A stretch of DNA of 64,000 bases. It comes from Pampus argenteus. Its lineage: Eukaryota; Chordata; Actinopteri; Scombriformes; Stromateidae. Positions 59,300 through 64,000 of this stretch are shown one piece after another; the first letter of the stretch is position 1; every line of letters begins with the position of its first letter. A model generated the notes under the pieces. The model was not told the origin of the DNA. It ran no database searches and saw only the letters and a list, made by a program, of their open reading frames with translations. A program made the position numbers and the translations under genes. The stretch is taken from assembly GCA_036937835.1 (NCBI GenBank), contig CM072860.1, positions 596,001 through 660,000 on the forward strand, read 5' to 3'.

Positions 59300-62200
59300 T
59301 TACGGGGTTCCCACAGGTGATCCTTTAAGGCTGTTGAGGGCCGCATGGATCCTGAAGTGCAGTCTGGACTCCATGGAGTAATCTTTGTAGTTTGTCCTGA
59401 TAAAATAACATATTTCCATCTCTCACGTTACGCTTCAACAGTTACGTTACGCTATATACAAGTTAGAGCATCTTTAGCTTCTGTACTTTGCAGTATTTTC
59501 AACATTTAAACAGCTACAAGAAGCATTTATTATTTATAGTATGACAGCCTGACTGACTATTTGGACACGTGAAGTTATGCATGTAATTAGCATGTAAACA
59601 CACAACAACAGAAACACCTGAACAGGTAAACAGCAGCAGAGCGCCTTAAATAACAATTCATAGTTAAGCGTACATGAAGGTACACAGACAGGTGTTATCA
59701 TACATACATTAGTATTATATTATGAAGACAACTTACTTGGCGTTTTCGATGTATGCGGTCGCCTTGGTGAAATCTCCCTGCTGTTTGTACAGCAGACCCA
59801 ACTCATACAGCGTGAAGGGAATCAAGTAGTGATCATATCTGATACGACCTTCACTGAAAGTAAACACACACATGTCATCTCTGTCACATGTCAGAGGAGT
59901 GTCTGCATGTGTTTGTGTGTTTCTGGACTACCTGGAAAGGACCTGTGTGAAGCAGAGCTCGGCCTGCAGTAACCTGCCCAGGTGTTTCAGACAGAGACCC
60001 TTCAACATCTGGACCAGACAGCTGTCATCTGGATGAAACTCTGACGGGTCTGAGACGGTGAAGGGTTAAAAACGTCAGTAATAGTTCCTGCTTTAAAGCA
60101 CCAGCTTCATCTGGATGCAGTTTTAATACACGTCCATTCACAGTACTTTGTACTGACTTAATATTTTATGCAGATATTAGATGTTTATATCCATTATTAC
60201 ACCTTGTTTAACATTAACAGTGTTAGCATTAGCAGTAGCATTAGCAGTGATATTCTGAACTCACTGGGGTCGTTGCGAAGCTGCTCCTCAGCCGTCTCTA
60301 TGGTAACCAGCAGTGACTCGGTACAGTCGGCTCTCTTCCCTACGATAGTGAAACCGTTCCATACGTACATCATCTCCTGCAGAGAGAGAAAGAAAACTCA
60401 TCAATTATTACTTCTAACTACTATCCTATGTATACTGCAGAGGTGCGTTTGTTTGTATACCAGCACAGGGATGACCAGGGGGGTGGGGTTAGCAGATTTG
60501 TAGCGTCTGGACTTCCTCACTGCAAATTTCTCCGTTGGGATCGACTTCCCCGCCAGGCGCTGTTTCAGCCCCTCCACCTGCCTGCACACACAAATACACG
60601 TTTACAGTATGACCCAAACCTTGACTTTAAACTAAAAACTAAACTAAACAACATTCAAACTTTCCAACAGTGTCCTCATTTTATTTAACACTTCCCTACG
60701 TATCCCCATCTACAGTCCCTGTTACAGGTGACAGCAGGTTTAGACTGACTTGAAGAGCTCTACGATGTCCTCCCCCATCTTCTTCACCTCCTCCTCTGAC
60801 ATCATACTGAGGATGGCGGCCTTCTGGTACACATAGATAGCCTGGAGAAAAGGTGAAGATATTTGCCAACCAAGGCAATAAGAAACGTTTAAAAGGCATT
60901 CAGCAAATGATTGAAATCTATTGAAATCTATCGATTGGAGGTATTTTCACTGCGTTGCGTTGTTGAAGGCTGACTATGAGACTATGAGACTGTAAGAAGG
61001 AATGATTTTGACTTTTAAAAGACTTAACCAATCGACTACCTGGGAATCCGTGTTTAAATAAGAAGAGACAAACATGCATGCGAGTGTTATCTTGACCTTG
61101 GACCAGCGGCTCTCCTTGCACAGCAGGTCAGCGTAGCGGTACGCCTGCTGCCACTCCTGCTGGTAGGAGTGAGTCCACATCAGCTCCCAGTAACACAGGT
61201 GGTGGATCTGCTTCCACTCCTGCTGGCTGCTGATGCACTCCTCGTACCTGACCCGGGCCTGAAACACAGGACACGTTGTACACATCGACGGCTTTTTAGA
61301 AAGTGAGAACTGAACAGGGAATAAAAACGCTTGTTGTCTGCTAGCTGACGGTTTGTGAATGTGGGTCATCATAAGGTGCATTCGTTTTGACCTTCTCGAA
61401 GTGTCCTCGCAGCGTGGCGATGCGAGCAGAGTAGAAGAGAATAATAGAGCCCTAAAACACAGACAGGATGAAGAGTTCAACCAATGACACTGTAACATTT
61501 TAGTTTTATATTTCTTGTGTATGAGCTTCACTTACTTTTGGGTATTTCTGTTGGTACGGCTCCAGCAGAGCTTCAGCCTCAACCAGGTTTCCCTCCCCGG
61601 TTCCTGATCAAACACAGCATTGTTATGAATGAAGTTATTGATGAGAAGCCTGTAATCACCACCATGGTGCAGCTAAAGTGTGTTTTACCAGAAGAAGAGT
61701 AAAACGGTGCATGTGTGCAGTATCCTACCCAGAATCAGTGACACGTATGTGTGGTAGAAGAGCAGCGTCAGAGCGCAGAGGATTGACCTCAAACTGTGAC
61801 CGGACGCTCCCTCTCTCAGCTGCGACAAACCAAACCCCTGCAGGCCGCCAGAGACGCAAACACTCACGTTGGTTAAACCTAACTTAACTCTTTATTATTG
61901 ATGTAAGTGAGGAAACGTACTCACCCTGTTCCCTGAGAATCCGATGAACTCTAACAACCTCAAAATCCTCTGAGGGAGCAGAGACAACATCTGAAATTCA
62001 CAACATAACAAATAATAATTATTAAACTTAATAATACATCTGTGTGAGAAATTATATTAAACATTATTAAAGGAAGGAGGGAGCATATTTTATAATAGTT
62101 CAGGTATTTTCTCTTTGAGTTTGAGTGAAATCTAAATGAACCTTTTTAAAGTTTAAGTATGAATGAATGAATGAATGAATGAATGAATGAATGAATGAAA

Positions 62201-64000
62201 TCTGTATTACTGTATAATGGACATAACTCCAGACTGCATTAGTCTATAAGAGACAATAAATAAAACAATAAATACTCATTTGAAAAGTGTGAACCAAACC
62301 TTTGATGTGACTGAACATGTGCTACAGTTAATCTCCACCTGTCTGGGACTTCAGGGAGGATAAAACAAACCAGTTGAAGCCTCTTTGTAAACCCACCAGG
62401 TTGAAGGAGCCGATGCCCAGCTTAACCCCGCCCTCAAACTGTCTGAACGAATCAGAGTGGCCGGCTGCATCCTGGGTAACGTTCAGCACGTTCTGACAAT
62501 CCCTATTGGACGACATGAAACATGAAGTAACTGAGATAATACACAATATGGGACCAAATAGAAAAGAAAAAATAGAAATTAAAAACACTACAAAATGTTC
62601 AGGAAACATGTGTGTGAGGTTTAGATGGAAGTTGTGTGTCTTCGAGTGCATCAACTGGAAGACAACGTTAAGGCTGCGGGAGGTGGAGGAGCTTCAGAAG
62701 AAGTGGTTGGTCCTCCAGAGACGGGAGGCGGAGTCAACAGAGGAGGCGGGGTCAACGCAGGAGACGGAGTCAACACAGGAGGCGGAGTCAACACAACAGA
62801 CTCGCTAAATACCGACTGACTGATGTTTGGATTTCTGGCACATCTGCAATTACCGTTTATCTCCATCGGTGCCGCCAACGAGGACGAAACAGACCTTCGA
62901 GACTTTAAGTGAATTACTCGACATATTTTAAATTTGTCAATAATCTGAATCGATCACTCACTTGTAGATTTGGTGGCTGGTTCGAATCTTGATGCCTCCT
63001 TTTATAAAACTGATCATGTTCTCATCCTGGACAAAAAGTGACAGATAATAATAATTAATTCAATACAGTTGAAGGTTTTACAAGAGCAGCATCTAATGGC
63101 CACTAGAGGAACTGCAGCTTTAAAGGTGCACTCCACCAATTATGAAATAGAATGTAAAAATAGTTAACAGATTAATCATGTTGGCTCTAAGAGAAGCTTT
63201 GTCAATAACCCAGACTATGAATTTATAACAGAAAGCCTGGAGGTGTTGAGTTTGAAAGATGTGGGTGTCCACTAGTACAACTGTCCAGTTGCATTATGGG
63301 AAATGTAGTGTTCAATATTTTGTTTCTTTACCTTTACTCAATCTGGAGACTAAAAATAAGGATATCTTCATCTGTGTTGATTAGAATTTAACTGTAATCA
63401 ATCTTAAATTATTCAGAGGGAGACAGTGACTGTTGTTCCAAAAGGGGTTAACAACAGACAGGTAAACAACAGACAGGTAAACAACAGACAGGTAAACAAC
63501 AGACAGGTAAACAAACAGCAGCTCTGACCTGCACAAACGTCAACGTGGCTTTCTGCAGCTGACACTCGGCGTAGCAGATCTCTGCATGCATTTCCTCTGC
63601 AAACACACAAACACATCACAGTGACTTTCTCTTGCTTTTGATCTCATATTTTTGTTTGTTTGTAAGCAGCACTTCCTGCTGTCCATCAAAGGACGTGGTG
63701 GGACATGCGTGTGTACCTTCCTGTAGGTTAGACTGCTTGCTGATCAGACTGGACAGAGATCCGACCACCGAGTTCTTCTTCCTGAACCTGCAGGAAGAGT
63801 TTGAAGACTTTAAAGTCTGTGTAGTGTAAGCTGAATAATGTCATTCATCTATGTAACTGTAAATGTGTTTTATTTCTTTAGTTTAATATGATCTAGTTTT
63901 ATTGTATTTATTCTCTAAATAAGGTGCTATATAAACAAATAAAGTTTATTATTATTGGTATTATTTTCATTAAAAGCCCTCACATCTTGCACATGTTGGT
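59300..64000 (-). CDS. ttc39b: Tetratricopeptide repeat protein 39B-like, C-terminal part (partial at right edge)
   Basis: TTC39 proteins are TPR/DUF3808 proteins; TTC39B affects lipid handling by acting on LXR stability in mammals. Exons (minus): 64000-63984 (partial), 63787-63717, 63596-63529, 63026-62962, 62502-62397, 61990-61925, 61837-61729, 61603-61536, 61451-61392, 61258-61097, 60841-60750, 60581-60461, 60376-60265, 60049-59932, 59853-59737, 59396-59300. Phases agree throughout. Family blocks: EEEMHAEICYAECQLQKATL, DENMISFIKGGIKIRTSHQI, FEGGVKLGIGSFNLML, PQRILRLLEFIGFSGNRG, YWELMWTHSYQQEWQQAYRY, LLCKESRWSKAIYVYQKAA, GKSIPTEKFAVRKSRRY, EMMYVWNGFTIVGKR, LKGLCLKHLGR, RYDHYLIPFTLYELGLLYKQ, YSMESRLHFRIHAAL; ends SPVGTP then TAA. 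TTC39B fits better than A or C from memory, but the paralogue call needs a tree. The N-terminal exons lie to the right of the window. Confidence 0.9.
62158..62200 (+). repeat. (GAAT)n microsatellite in ttc39b intron
   Basis: About ten ATGA/GAAT units. Confidence 0.92.
62715..62810 (+). repeat. 21-bp minisatellite GGAGGCGGAGTCAACACA in ttc39b intron
   Basis: Four to five units of GAGGCGGAGTCAACAcAG type. Confidence 0.85.
63453..63512 (+). repeat. 15-bp tandem repeat AACAGACAGGTAAAC
   Basis: Four to five copies ending 17 bp before a ttc39b exon end (63529). On the minus strand each unit contributes GTTTACCTGTCTGTT downstream of the true donor. Confidence 0.85.
63860..63960 (+). mobile_element. 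Retroelement 3' terminal fragment
   Basis: AAGGTGCTATATAAACAAAT then AAAGTTTATTATTATTGG is the standard tail of a teleost retroelement (GCGCTATATAAATAAA plus ATT repeats). Lies in the last visible ttc39b intron. Confidence 0.6.

Noticed and set aside
59199..59381. Small plus-strand frame over the ttc39b last exon
   Set aside because: It is the antisense shadow of the terminal ttc39b exon and a (TTTG)n run.

Overview
The window is vertebrate nuclear DNA, almost certainly from a percomorph (spiny-rayed) teleost. The genes are intron-rich with GT-AG junctions. The MHC class II beta gene has its beta-2 domain split by an extra intron, as in several perciform-type fishes. The repeat load (long GATA, GAAA, AGT and CA arrays, minisatellites, an L2/Maui-like LINE, hAT-like and Tc1-like remnants) also fits fish. 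There are no bacterial-type operons, CRISPR arrays or plasmid features. All exon models were read by eye from splice sites, reading phase and family conservation.

Layout, left to right: 1-2654 (+) 3' part of an MHC class II beta gene; 6772-7606 (+) a divergent TCF/LEF HMG-box gene; 7.7-11.1 kb intergenic with a 1.4-kb AGT array; 11111-14060 (-) sphingomyelin synthase 2-like, six coding exons; 14.1-19.4 kb repeats; 19466-23601 (+) aimp1 (EMAP-II); 24075-25095 (-) a degenerate GIMAP/AIG1-type GTPase; 28961-30280 (-) dkk2; 30.7-34.9 kb microsatellites; 35014-39903 (+) mcub, with a 5'-truncated LINE in its second intron; 40147-46824 (-) complement factor I copy A; 48083-54387 (-) complement factor I copy B, head to tail with A; 54.6-59.3 kb a 15-bp minisatellite and a probable long 3' UTR; 59300-64000 (-) ttc39b-like, running off the right edge.

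Based on recalled human gene order, lef1, sgms2, dkk2, aimp1, mcub and cfi all lie on human 4q24-q25. Most of the window is therefore a compacted, rearranged fish counterpart of that block. MHC class II, a GIMAP-like gene and ttc39b are not part of the human block and have been placed next to it here.

The most notable observation concerns the two complement factor I genes. Both are intact across 17 coding exons. Copy A has a complete serine-protease triad. Copy B keeps the His and Asp but has Asn in place of the catalytic Ser (GDNGGP), so it should encode a secreted, catalytically dead factor I paralogue. The two copies share an 816-bp near-identical tract (about 6 differences, no indels) over the second LDLa exon and flanking introns, which points to recent gene conversion. 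They also share an HNF1-like motif at the same distance (182 bp) from each start codon. Other oddities are a TCF/LEF paralogue with no visible beta-catenin-binding exon, a dkk2 with a roughly 50-residue Ser-rich insert in Cys-rich domain 2, an sgms2 lacking most of the C-terminal palmitoylation cysteines, and a GIMAP-like protein with altered G1 and G3 motifs.
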